Positions 1 to 12,100 of a stretch of 64,000 nucleotides of DNA are shown piece by piece. The notes under the pieces are model-generated. The model saw nothing but the letters and a program-made list of their open reading frames with translations, did no database searches and had not been told where the DNA came from. This stretch comes from Climacteris rufus (taxonomy: Eukaryota > Chordata > Aves > Passeriformes > Climacteridae): contig VZRZ01006456.1 of the NCBI GenBank assembly GCA_013398175.1, positions 81,609-145,608 of the forward strand, written 5' to 3'. Each line of letters begins with the position of its first letter. Positions within the stretch are counted from its first letter, which is position 1. Both the position numbers and the translations under genes were made by a program.

Positions 1-75
1 CTCTCGAGCGGCCTCGGCGCCCCGCGGGGGTCGGGCAGCGGCAGCGGGGAGCGGCGGAGGCCGTGCTGGGCTTTA

Positions 76-123
76 ATGCCCCGCGCCATTAGCGACCTGA
101 GGGCGCGGGGTGATGTGTTCTGA
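76..123 (+). promoter_or_regulatory. Upstream ORF overlapping the first UGGT1 start
   Basis: ATG at 76-78 opens a 15-codon frame that stops at TGA 121-123, so it overlaps the UGGT1 ATG at 113 in another frame. Its context is weak (T at -3, C at +4). If transcripts begin before base 76 it would lower use of the ATG at 113. Whether it is transcribed is unknown. Confidence 0.4.
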
Positions 124-167
124 GCCCCGGGCGGCCCGGAGCTGCCGTGCGGCTGCTCGGCGCTGCG
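113..167 (+). CDS. UGGT1: UGGT1 exon 1, coding part
   Basis: Encodes residues 1-18 (starts MCSEPRAARS) and the first base of codon 19. The ATG has G at -3 and T at +4. It is in frame, with no stop, through donor GCG|gtgaca into exon 2, giving GFCK just before the second Met; human UGGT1 also has a short extension before its second Met. The donor is weak (+5 is C). A non-coding exon 1 ending at 109 (GGG|gtgatg) is an alternative, in which case translation would begin in exon 2. Confidence 0.7.
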
Positions 168-3100
168 GTGACAGGGCGCTGGAAGCCACCGGCAGCTGGA
201 AGGAGGGATTCCCGGTCCGGGGCTAACCAGTCCGGGGCTCACGCCATCGTTTGGTTTGAGTAGGCACAGCCCGGCAGCGCTGCAGAGCACGTGTTTACAC
301 GCAGCGATCGGGGGAGTTGCACAGGGCTGTTCGCAGTGCGCGGTGCCGGGCTCGGGCACTCCGCGCTGGGGCTGAGGCAGAGCTGCCCTCGGTGCCGGCA
401 GCAGCTCCTTCCCTCTGCCCTTCCCTCTGCCCTCCCTTCTGCCCTCCCTTCTGCCCTTCCCTCTGCCCTCCCTTCTGCCCTTCCCTGCAGCGCTCCGGGG
501 CTCAGCTCGCAGCACCCGGCACAGGGCGCTCACTGTGGCTGCGGGCTGAGTTATTCCTTTCCCCGAGGCTGGGTGTGCGAGTTTCCGGAAGTGTTTTAAA
601 CTAATTGGAAGAAAAATAAAGAGGAAAAATATTTACAACCAAGGTGTGAAAAATGCGTTTTGTAGCGTCGTAATTCAGATTGGGTGTTGCTTTGTTACCT
701 GACACAGAGCACAGTTAGGTCTCCTTGTGTCACTTATGTCCATTCCCATGCCTCTTACCTCTTTTTCCGTGGTGTATTTTTCTCTGAGAGACCGGTCTTT
801 CCTTGGTTTTATGGCTGTTATTATTCGGGGCTTGTAGATATTTCTAATCTGTAGGTTTTCAGTTGACTGAAGTGTGTCAGGTGACAAATCTGTCCTTTGG
901 TTTCTTTCCTGTTTCCTACAGAAAAAGGCTTTTATTACAGTCTGTCCCAGAATGGGAAAGCAGGCACAAGAGAACAGCATAGGAGCTTTAGTTATGACAA
1001 TGCTCTTCAGTATAATCATTGACATATTCCAAACTCCACAGTATGATTTGCAGAGAATAAGAAGGACCCATCTCTGGGAGGAACTGCAAACTGTGCTTTT
1101 TTTTGTTGCACTTGGCAGAAGGCAATGTTTCACCTGACAAATATTGGCTGTGCCCTCGGGCAGTGATGGCTGTGACCATTCTGAGCTGCCATCTGTCTGC
1201 TTCGCAGGTGTGGCACAAAACAAATGGTGTGTGCAGGTCAGCGAGCTGCTCCTTGCATATCACAGCAGGAATTTCTGGTTTTATCCCCAGAGAAAGAACA
1301 ACGAGTGATTGCTGGAAAACTTTTGGCTGGAGGAGTGTAAACTTTTCAAGGGTTCTTTTGTCTAGGTAGAGCTTAGAGCTACAGATATATAACTCTATTG
1401 TTTTACATTGAGATTGTAATGCAAAAGAGGCAGATCCTGGCAGGTTGTTGGGTGTGATATATGTGGAATTGGAGTGGGATGTTTTTTCACTTGTGGGGGG
1501 ACATGGAAAATTAGTTCTCCAGAAAAATAAGGATAAAGAAAGGAGAGAGTACCTGGGTGCCTTTTGGGTGTGTAGTAAATATAAATATACTCTAGTCAGA
1601 GAGGGGCAAAAAAAGCTTGAACTTTTGGAGACTAATGGAAAGCTAAAATTCAGGTATTCCACAAGCTTAAGGGTTGTGGGCAAGGAAATTCCACTCAGCT
1701 GTGTTCTGCTGTGTAGGCCAGAGAACACAAAGGCTTGCAAAGACACGTATTTTCATATGTATATTTCAAATACAATAACAAAACGGTATAATTTCTTTTT
1801 TTGCTCGTTTCTCACAGTAAGTGGTGTCACTTTAGTCTGTTTGTATTATTTCATTCATTTTCCAGCTTTAACATTTGGTGGTGCTTGGTGCATGCAGGAA
1901 ATGCTTGTTCCTTCATTGCCCAGGGAAGAGTTCTGTGCCCAGCAGAACCCAAAGGGCTGAGTGGGGCACCTCACCCTTGCCTGCCTCATCTGACACTGTA
2001 ATCCACACCACTCCTCTGTGCTAACACAAGGGACTTGAGCTCCCACAAAATGAATGCCAGGTTGTTTTCCCACCCAACCTGAAATAGGTGCAGTTTCCAG
2101 TACCTCTTAAAGCAAGCAGTGTGTGATGTGGGTGTCCCAGAACAGAAGCAAGTTTATTTGAAAGCATAAGCACAGAGAAAGCTGGAATTGATTTAGGTTT
2201 AATTGCAGCTCAGGAAGAAGGTTGTAAATTCCTTGCCTCTCCAAGTTTTCATAGTATTTCTGATTTTATAAGGTGAGATGATGATCGTCTCATTAATGTA
2301 TTAATTAATGGGTTACTGGATTTAAAATGTGTCTTAATATAGTTGGATATTTAAGATTCTGTGTTGATAGCAAGAGACAGTGCAAAACTATTATTTTCTT
2401 TCCTTCATCATTTTCAGGCTTCTGTAAAATGGGAATACTTATTGCAGTTCTTGGAATCTGGTTCAGCTCTTCACTTGTAGAAGGAGATTCTAAGGCTGTG
2501 ACAACATCTCTAACTACAAAGTGGCCTTCAACTCCTTTACTCCTTGAAATAAGGTAAGTGCACTGTGATTTTTTTTGTTGACAAATCAGAATATGCTTAG
2601 AGGATAAAGTAGTGTGTTCTCTTTGCTGTGTGGCACTTTGGTTTGTGGTCATTGCTAACTGGCAGTAATAATGGGAATGTGGTCACTGCTGTGCATGGGG
2701 AGAGGGGAGAGTGTTTTAGAGGACACAGTGGTAGTTTTTAGCATGATGAATTCTTTCATTGTGTATCAGAACAAACATTCATAACCATAAACAATCCCAT
2801 AGTTGGTAGTTTTGCCTTATGGAGTTTTACTCAAAGCTTTAGATAGAGGAGTTTAGCATGCTCCTGTAAGATTCCTTAGCAAGAGGTATTTCACTGCAGT
2901 GCTGATGGCAGGTTTTGATACGTGCCTGCTTCCTGTGTATTTTAGCTCAGTAAAGCTTGAGTTTAACTTTGTTCTTGTGAGTTGTGCATTGATTAAAGTC
3001 AATTGCTTTGTTAGGAGTTGTGCAAGTCACCCTGGGAACCTTTATTCTATGGTATTAAAGCCTTTTTTTTTAAAGTGAAAATGCTGTCTTTTCACTGCCA

Positions 3101-6100
3101 GTCTACTTAGCACTTTTGAAGTCCCCATCATTTCATTTTGTCATATTTTAGTTTGGGGATGTCAGTAGGACTTTTAGAATTTTAAGTGTGTGTCTGTGCT
3201 TAATTTTGTATCACTTAAGGGCATTGCCAAATGTGGGATTTTGTCTGTTTCACTGCAGATTGTTTCACATGAAAATAGTTGAGCATTGCTGGGTTTAATT
3301 CCCATGAGCATGGCTTTTGTTCAGAGGACAGGAGTGTCCTAGGTGAAATTACTTTTCTGTAACCTTTTCTGGAGAAGCTGAAGGTTGAGAATTCCTTAAG
3401 AAGTAAAATGCAAAGCATAGGTGTTAATGCCAGGATTTAAATACCCTGAAATTGTGAGACTGCTGGGGAAAAACTCAGCCTAAGGGAGTGTGAAACAGTG
3501 AGCAGATAATCAAAATAATATGCCAAGGGCTTGCTCCACTGACTTTGGATAGGTAGAGCTGTTCACCTGGGATGAACTGCAGCATGATGCAGCACTGCAG
3601 TGTCAAACACTCCTGCTGGTCAGTGGGCTTAGCCCAGCACTGCAGTTCTTACCCAGCTGTTGGAGCAGCACTTCCCCCTTGGATCAGAACACACAAGTTA
3701 CTGTGCCAGTGGAGGGGCTCCACATCTTGTTGTAGCATCTTTTAGCACAGCAAGCATGTTACATGTGGAGCCGTGATACAGTATTTGTTGTTAGCAATGC
3801 TTAGAGAATGAATTTCACTGTCTCATCTCATATACTTACCCAATTATATGCTTAATATAAGGGAATTATAGCATGATTTGAAGCTGTGGCTTCTCCTTTT
3901 GCTTGTTTAAGGACAAACAGACAGAAAAACCCCACCAAAGCTCATGGTAATCTACAGTTTGTTTCAGCAAAAGAAACAAAAATATGTGTTTCTCATAAAA
4001 AAGAGAGAGCAAAGAAATGCATTAGGGAGGAGATGCACCAGGATGGACAGTGCTGCCTGTCAGTGGGGTTTAAAGGATGAGCAGGTGGCTTACAAGGTGC
4101 TTTCATGAACTGTGTGTTTGTCCTGGTCTGCAGCTATTATTTGTTTGGGTTTGTTAGTTTTTAGCTTTCCTGGACTGCTTTTTCTTGTTTTTCTGATATA
4201 GATAAATCCATGGTAGGTGCTAACTTTCTGTAAAGCATTGCAAGGTGTTAGATTTGTAACTTGAGAGAAAATGTGTAGATCTAGCTCACTCTTCTCATCT
4301 TACTCAGTGAATTTTTATCAGAAGAAGGCCAAGAGAAATTTTGGAATTTTGTTGAAGCCAGTGAGAATATTAAGACAGCTGAACATGATGGTAAGTTTTT
4401 ATAGTCTTTTTCTTGGTGCTGACTGGTAGTTGAAAAATATGCCACAATGCTTTGTCTTCCATTGTGTTGGTCCTTATTTGACTTTTAAAATACTAATTGC
4501 AGTAATATTTTTTGCTGTACTATGCTCAAGGCTTTTGCCTAGCTATTTGACAAAAGCTGTAATGGATGACTCTGAAACATTTTGCTTGCCAGTTTCTTTT
4601 TCAACATGAAGTATAAAATATTTTAACTGCCTTTTCTCTGTTACTATTTCTCAACTGAAATTAAATGGGAGCTCTTAACTCTTTCCCTGCTCCTTAGCCC
4701 ATGTTTGCATCCTGAAGAATGTATTGAAGTGTGCTGGCATGGATCTCTGTTGAAGTTCACTCTCATCCATCTGTAGATTTGGCTGTAATGAACACACAGG
4801 AGGAATGAGCATGTGCACACTGACAGTCCATGCCATGGGCTTCTGTTGGCATAAATCACAATTAAGAGGAGAACCTCTCTTCAATGAGACTGTGGTCTAG
4901 AGAGATAACTGCTTGTACTTTGACTTTGCAGGGAGTGATTATTCTTCTTACCAGGAAATGCTGAAAGTAGCCTGCCAGACTCTGTCACCTTTGCAGCAGA
5001 ATTTGCTGAAATTCTCCTTGTCCTTGCGCTCGTACTCTGCAACAGTTCAAGCTTTTCAGCAGGTTGGTACAGGAGATGCTCAGGGATTGCAGGGCTTTCC
5101 CTTGGCTCAGGAAGGAGTGAGCTGTGGAAGGAAACACTTGAGAGTGTAAAAACCCTGAACTGATTCATTGCTCTGAGCTGCAGAGCAGGTGTATATTTAA
5201 ATTTCATGGGGTGCTGAAGTTTTGTCTAGAATAGGTTCAAGAATTGGGATTTTGATATATCTGCATATCTTTGTGCCCTCTGCACTGATAATTGTGGGGA
5301 GATTTTTATGAGGACCATCCCTATGGCTTTGTTGGTACTTGTGATGCTGCTGCTCAGTTGAACTTACTTGAAGATAATAATCCATATATATATATGTATA
5401 TATATCTAGTGATTAGAACCCATAAATGAAAGTTCATTGTGTTCTCTATTCTTTTTCAAACTCGAGGTGCCATATAGTTCATTGCAAACTGTCTCACATT
5501 AGGATGTGCTTTATTTAAGTAGTAATATAAAATATCTCCCTATTTCATCTGGGATCATTTTGTCATTTGGTATTTAACAAATACAGATGTTTGTGATGTC
5601 TAAGGCAAAGAAACCCCCTCAACCAACCCCCCTACAATTGCAAGCCTTGCTTTCTGTACCTGGAATTAACCTTACAGTTAATAGAAACAGGCTGGGAAAT
5701 AAGGCTTAGCTCTCAATTTTGCAATTTCACCTTGCATTTAAATTATGTCCTAAACATAGAAGGAGCACCAGTTTGGAATATAGGAAGTAATACTGCTTGC
5801 TGCACAGCTACACTGTTATTTTCCCTTGTTCTAAGGCCAACAATTCAACCTACATAATTACCAATATTTTATACAGATAGCAGCAGATGAACCTCCACCA
5901 AAGGGCTGTACCCTGTTTTTTGTTGTGCATGGGGAGAAAACCTGTGACTATGACTCTCTTGGAAACCTTTTACAGACAGCCTCAGACAGGTATTTGCTTT
6001 TATTTCCTATCAATTCAGATTGCAGTGATTGTTTTCTTATCCCTTGCTCTTTGATAATTCTGCTAGGAAGAGGAATGTGCACAGGAAAAATTTCAAACAA

Positions 6101-9100
6101 ATTGTGGAAACAGCTGGAAACTGTTGAAGTACAGAGAACTGTGGGAGCTCTCAGGAGTGTGTAAAGCCCTCAGTATGTAGGGAGAGCAGAAAGCTGGGCT
6201 GCATGTTAAAATGAAAGTTGATGTAACAGAGATTGTTCTATGAGTGGCTGAAAGCCTGCACCATATTTTTTTCTGTGTGTAATTTTTTCAACATTGACAA
6301 AGAAAACCATTACCACACAATATATTTAAAAATCAGATTTCTCTTCAAGAACAGAACTGGATTGTAGCTGCTAGTAACAAAAGGAAGGTACAAAATATAA
6401 TATTTATTTTGAAAAAACCCAAATAACAAAACAAAACCAACGCAAACCCCTAAATTTAAGTTTGTTTTCATAATATGAAAACATTTTTGTTTTCAATATG
6501 ATTTTTGTAATCTTGGTAATTTTGGTTCTTGTAAGCATAAAGGGTTTTTTGTCAATGTGAAGGCATATGGCATCTGTAGCTCACATTCTATTCTTCTGAC
6601 TTACTGGGAATATTTTAAATCTTTCATTGCAATGTGGACAAAATGTAAACACAGAAATTGAAAATAGTCTTCTCATTCACTTTCTTGTTTGTATCCTAAG
6701 CCAAGGACAGGGTTCAAATGAATTTGTGCCCTTGGCACATCTGTTCCGTCAGCTTTTTTACTTTTCCTACAGAATTTATGAATCACCGTGGGGAAAGAAA
6801 ATTGAAAATTTAAGGGAAGTTGTTCATTTTTAAACTAAGGATCCTATTAGATTCAAAATAGCTCTTAGTCCCTTGTTTCATTTTCCTGTGTTCATTTTTC
6901 ACAAAGCTTTTACCAACAGGCATGGGGTGGTGCCAGCCTTGCTATAATACGTGAGAATAGCTTGACATATGCAGTCAGTGAAAAAGGAACAGTGATTAAA
7001 GAGGGAAAAATGTGCATCTTGCTTGGAGTGAGGAAGTGCTGAGAATCACATGTGGCATTTTCCCTGCTTGCCCTTAGGCCAAAGCCCTTTTTGTTCAAGG
7101 GGGACCACAGGTACCCAGCGTGGAACGCCGACAGCCCCGTGGTCGTCCTGTACGCAGAGCTGGGCTCCCAGCACTTCTACCCCCACCACAGGAGCCTGGT
7201 GGCCAAGGCTGAGGCAGGGGAAATCACTTATGTCCTCAGACACTACCTGCCTGTAAGTACATTTGGGCAGTGGAACAGAGCTACTGGAAATAGAGTCATT
7301 CCAAAATAGAAAACTGACCCAAGGTTGTTCCCTTGCAAGCGATGTTTGCCTAATGTGTTGTTGTTCATTTGCTTGGAGTACTCAAAGTGTTGTTTTTTTT
7401 TTTTATTGCATGTAGCTGAGCAATACAGAATATTTTAAATCTCCTGATTGTTGAGAGGATCATTTGATTTCACAAATCCAGACTTAAATTCCAGATTAAT
7501 TAGAGACTTCAAAACCCCATTTCTCCACCTATACTAACTAGATCATAGGAAATATTAAAATCTTTCACAGTCAGGCCACTTAGTTACTTGATATAAAAAG
7601 CAAGGATTAACATTAAGGTACCATTTTCCAAAGAAAGGCATTGTTTCTGTAGCAGTTTTTTTACAGAACCACTTACCATTCCTAGTGCAATTTATCCTGG
7701 TTTCCATTGCCCTCCACTAAATTGTCCAGGGCCACTGGATTAGTATTTAAAACGACATTTCAAAAGCTCTGAGAAGTTATTTGATTTGTTTCCTGAATAT
7801 TACTAAATATTGCCAAAGTCTGCAGCGTAGCAGTCAGGCTTGAATGCAAAAAAAAAAAAAAAAAAGGCATCAGCTGGTTCACTTCTAATGTCATTTGGAC
7901 TTTTAATAAAATAAAGTTACACATTGCATGCACACTTTGCTTTTATAAAAGGAAGTTGTTTATCAGTGTTGGGAGGAATACTTAGATTCAAAATCCAGTG
8001 TATTACACATTAGATCTTGGTACTGTTATGGTGACTTCTGGATACTTCAAAATGCTTTCAGAAAGTGATCATGTTTTTCTCATTAAAGACAGAACTAATA
8101 ATGCCCCTCTCTTTAGTCATTGTCTTATTTCTTGTAATTCTCTGGGATAACTCTTCAGTGAACGTTTCATTTTTGAACTTCCCAGCTGAAGTTCCTTTCC
8201 ACCCTCTGTCTGATTTGATGATAGGATTCTGTCCCCCTCTGCTCACACACTGAATCCTGAAAACTGTTTTGTGTTCCTCTTTACTTTGTGGGTTTTGATG
8301 GTTTTTTGGCTCACAGAGATAATTCTTGCTTGCTGAACTTAAAAAGTGTGTTGAAATACAATAGGAAATGTAATTATTAGAGTATGTTAGTGCAGCATCA
8401 CTCACTGTGTTTGTTTCTCACTACCAGTTGTGTCTGAAATGTGTTCCAGACTGAGATTTCTTAGCTTTGGGAAGGGGCAGCTTTTAACCTGTACATCAAA
8501 ACAAAGATGGCAATATCACACTGTTTGCTTTTCCTTCCAGAATCCCAGCAAAGAAAAAGTCTACCTCTCTGGCTATGGTGTAGAACTGGCTATTAAAAGT
8601 ACAGAATATAAGGCCAAGGATGATACACAGGTGAAAGGTGAATTATTATTATTTTAAGCATTTTAATTTGAACATTTTAATTTTGCCAAGGTAATTTTAT
8701 ATTTGTTTTGCTATGAATGACTGAATTGCAGGTATTTTTCTTTCTTTAGCTCTGAAATCCCTTTTGGGAGCATACTCCTTATGAAGCATGTTTTTGCCAT
8801 GGCACTTGTCTTCTGTCTTTGTGAAATGCTGGAGTTGTGGCCCTGGACTAGATATTAGTAGTGGCACTACTAAATAAACTATATTTTTTACCAGATAAAC
8901 AGCTTCTCTGCAGGTGTAAAGCAATTTCTCTACTTTAATTTGCCTTAACTTACCCATCCTCAGAGCAGGATGTGTTCCCTGTTCTTGGGTTTGTTTTTTT
9001 TTTTGGGGAAGACAGAACTTAGAATTCTGCATGGGTTTTTTTTTGCCTTTGCTGCTTTTATAGAACACTGATCTCTGTGTTGCAGACTGTCATGCATCTG

Positions 9101-12100
9101 CCAAAACTATTTTGATGGTGTCATCTGTGTGTGTACTTTTTCTTTACATGTGCACAGACATAGAAACCCCAGATTTTCCTGCTTTTCTGTTTGTGAGTAG
9201 CTTGGTGCTAGTGGTGTTCTCTGTGTTTATAGGCACAGAGGTGAATGCTACAGTCATAGATGAAAATGACCCTATTGATGAAGTGCAAGGATTTCTGTTT
9301 GGAAAACTAAGGTAAAACTCAGTTGGACTTTGTCATACCAAAAAAACTTGTTGCAGAAATGCTGATCTTTTGCTTTGTTGGTGTTTTTTGCATGGCTGAG
9401 TTTCCCATATGTTAGCAGCACACCTTTTCTTATGGTGGTTTCTTTGAATTAGCAGCTGACTTTCCTATAGCAAACCACAGGAGCTGTTTGATCCTTGTGC
9501 CCTTTTAGGCAGCTGTATCCTGACTTGTCAGAAGAGCTGAAAGAGCTCAGGAAACACCTCGTGGAAAGTACCAATGAAATGGCACCTTTGAAAGTTTGGC
9601 AGCTACAAGGTAATCTGGATGAAGGCTTTTAGTGTTGGTGTACAAATGTAAATGTGCTTTTTTGTGTTCTGCACAAGAGAGGTTGTTAGTGACTGTGTAC
9701 AGATGGCAGAGTTTGAGTGTAAATTCCTGCATTCAGTCTCACTTGGAAAATACTTGGTTTTTTAAAGTGCCTTTTTTTTTGTAGAGTCCTGTTGAAATAT
9801 CTTTTAGAAGGATTGCTTCACAGGACTTCTGACATGAGGATTGTTTTCTAGATTGTGAAGTACAGCAAGCCACTGCTCTTAAACTGACTGCTCCTATGGT
9901 CTGCTGAATGCAGAAAAGAAAGGAATGCCAAGTTTCTTTCCATGATCACAGTCTTGGTGTGGAAGGCTGAGATTTCTCAAGAGCAGAGGAAAACTGTATT
10001 TCAAAATCATCTGCATGCCCCTGTCCCTCATTCCCTGTGGACAGGCTTTTCATCCTCTCAAAAAGATTAATTCCAAAGGCTGAATGTGTGCTGCAGCCAC
10101 AGGGAATCCACCTCTAGCCAGAGGAAGGGCAGATCCTCCCCCTCAGGCAAAGCAAGAAGAGTGCTGTTCTGGGTTCATGGAAGCAACCTGTAGGCAGGAT
10201 ACACAGTTTAAAAGGATTACCTACTTCAAGGCAACAAACAGAATTTATATACAAAGATGCTGATTTTTAAAAGAAGTATCTGTAGGTGCAGATAAAAAGT
10301 GAATTTTCTCAGCTAACATGGAAAAAAGTGGAAAGATAAAGTTAAGATACATCTGCATTGCCTTGTTTTCTGTTTTGAGTTCTTGACTTCTGTTTTTTTC
10401 ACTTCTAAGATCTGAGTTTTCAAACTGCTGCTCGGATCTTGACTGCTCCCCCTGTGGATGCTCTGATGGTCATGAAAGATCTTAGTCAGAACTTTCCTAC
10501 AAAGGCCAGGTAACTTGGATTGTGTCTTCTAGGAAGTTTTCTTATTCTCTTTTTCCTGAGTAGGACCTGAGACAAGCAGCATTGGTTGGGTTGATGTCTG
10601 ACTTCCATTTAGCTGGAAGCAAACACTGGGGAATGTTCATGCTGGGAAGTTCTTCAGCCTCTTTGTAATTCAGTGTTTTCTTGGATGGCAGCTGATGTGA
10701 ACTGGTAGAAAATTTGACAGAATTGCCTGTGCTGTTTTGTTGTGAAATGCTTCTAAACCTATTGCATCAAGTCATCAAGAGTTTATTGGCTGGGTTTTCT
10801 GTACCAAACAAAACCTTAACATTTATCTGTTCACAGGATCCTATTCTGGGATCCACTTTGCCAAACAGCCCAGTCAGCCTCGTGGCAGAGGTGGATGTGC
10901 AGTTCCACTGGTTTTGCACTTTGTCACTGACTGTCTTTAGCACATTCAAATCAGTTTCAAAAAGTTCAATAATAATCTGGCAAACCCAACCAGCCTAGAA
11001 ATACATTTCTCTTGATAAATTCCATTGCCTGGATTGTGAAGATGATCTTTAGAAACTCCTCCTTTTTGAGTAGGTGGAGATAGACCTGAGATGAGAGTAA
11101 AAAGAAACTGAATTCTGGTCTTATTTCCTGCTACTTGCTGTTCAGGTGTTATTTAGAGCTTCTCAAGGCAGGCATTGCACCCTTACTGCATTTTTAGTCT
11201 GATCCATGGGCTGTTCTCACCCATCCTGTGATGGTGCAATCACTAAATCCAAAGTAAGGAAAAGAATGGGAACCCCCCACGAGGAGCGAAATCGCCTATT
11301 TTCTGTTGCCAGCCTCCATCTTCACCTTTCTGGCAGCTGCACATTTTTGTTATGGTTAATGTGAAGTCAGACACTGAGGGTTGACTTGTTAACATTTTTG
11401 TGCTGCTGGATTCTATAGTGTCAGAAAAATCCTGCATCCTATTTAATCCCCAAGTGCAACTGCTTCTTACTGCATCTCTTCATACTGGAGGGTTAATTAT
11501 ATTAATATGTAAGGGACAAAAAGTTGGATAAGTAGGTATCTATCCATTAGATAAACAGAAAGATGATTCATAGCATGATGTTTTTATTTTTGTAGAGCCA
11601 TAACAAAAACAGTTGTTTCCTCGGAACTCAGAGCAGAAATTGAAGAGAACCAAAAGGTAATGCTTCCAGAAAGTAACATAGTGCCTTTGCACTTAGGTTG
11701 TAATAGAAATTCAGGCTTTGAAAATAATAATTCTATTGAAAAGTTTACATGTTGCTCAAGATCACGACCCAGTATTTTCACAGACAACTTTGTAGTCTGC
11801 ATCTGGGAAGGGAAGAAGTGGATTTTCAAACATAGATTAGGAACATAATTTAGCTTGTTTGCTCAAATATGAAAATACTGCTCTTGTTAGAAATTTGTTG
11901 CTTGAAAAGCAGCTATATTAAGAATCTTCTTACAGTTTTAAGAATGCAGAAGAAATTTAGTTCTCATTATCCAATTTGAGATGATGCTTGGATATCTGTA
12001 TACATCAGTGTTCACAAGGAAGTCACAAAATAAATTCAAAACATGCTGTGGCTTTGGAATGATTCATATTATGTGGAGGAAATGGTTCCAGTGTTGGTAC

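Larger units (their letters stand above)
1..400 (+). promoter_or_regulatory. UGGT1: CpG-rich promoter and 5' end of UGGT1
   Basis: The first few hundred bases are far richer in G, C and CpG than the AT-rich introns that follow, as in CpG-island promoters of housekeeping ER genes. Exon 1 lies inside. The transcription start cannot be placed from sequence and may lie before base 1. No TATA box is obvious. The right boundary is approximate. Confidence 0.7.

Noticed and set aside
675..1746. Minus-strand open frames of 182 and 252 codons in intron 1
   Set aside because: No recognisable family and no supporting splice or promoter signals; AT-rich intron sequence can give such frames by chance.
5990..6164. 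Read-through of exon 5 giving a hydrophobic extension
   Set aside because: No AATAAA is obvious near its stop and donor 5 is reasonable. It shows that T-rich intron starts commonly read as hydrophobic, a caution for the exon 21 case.
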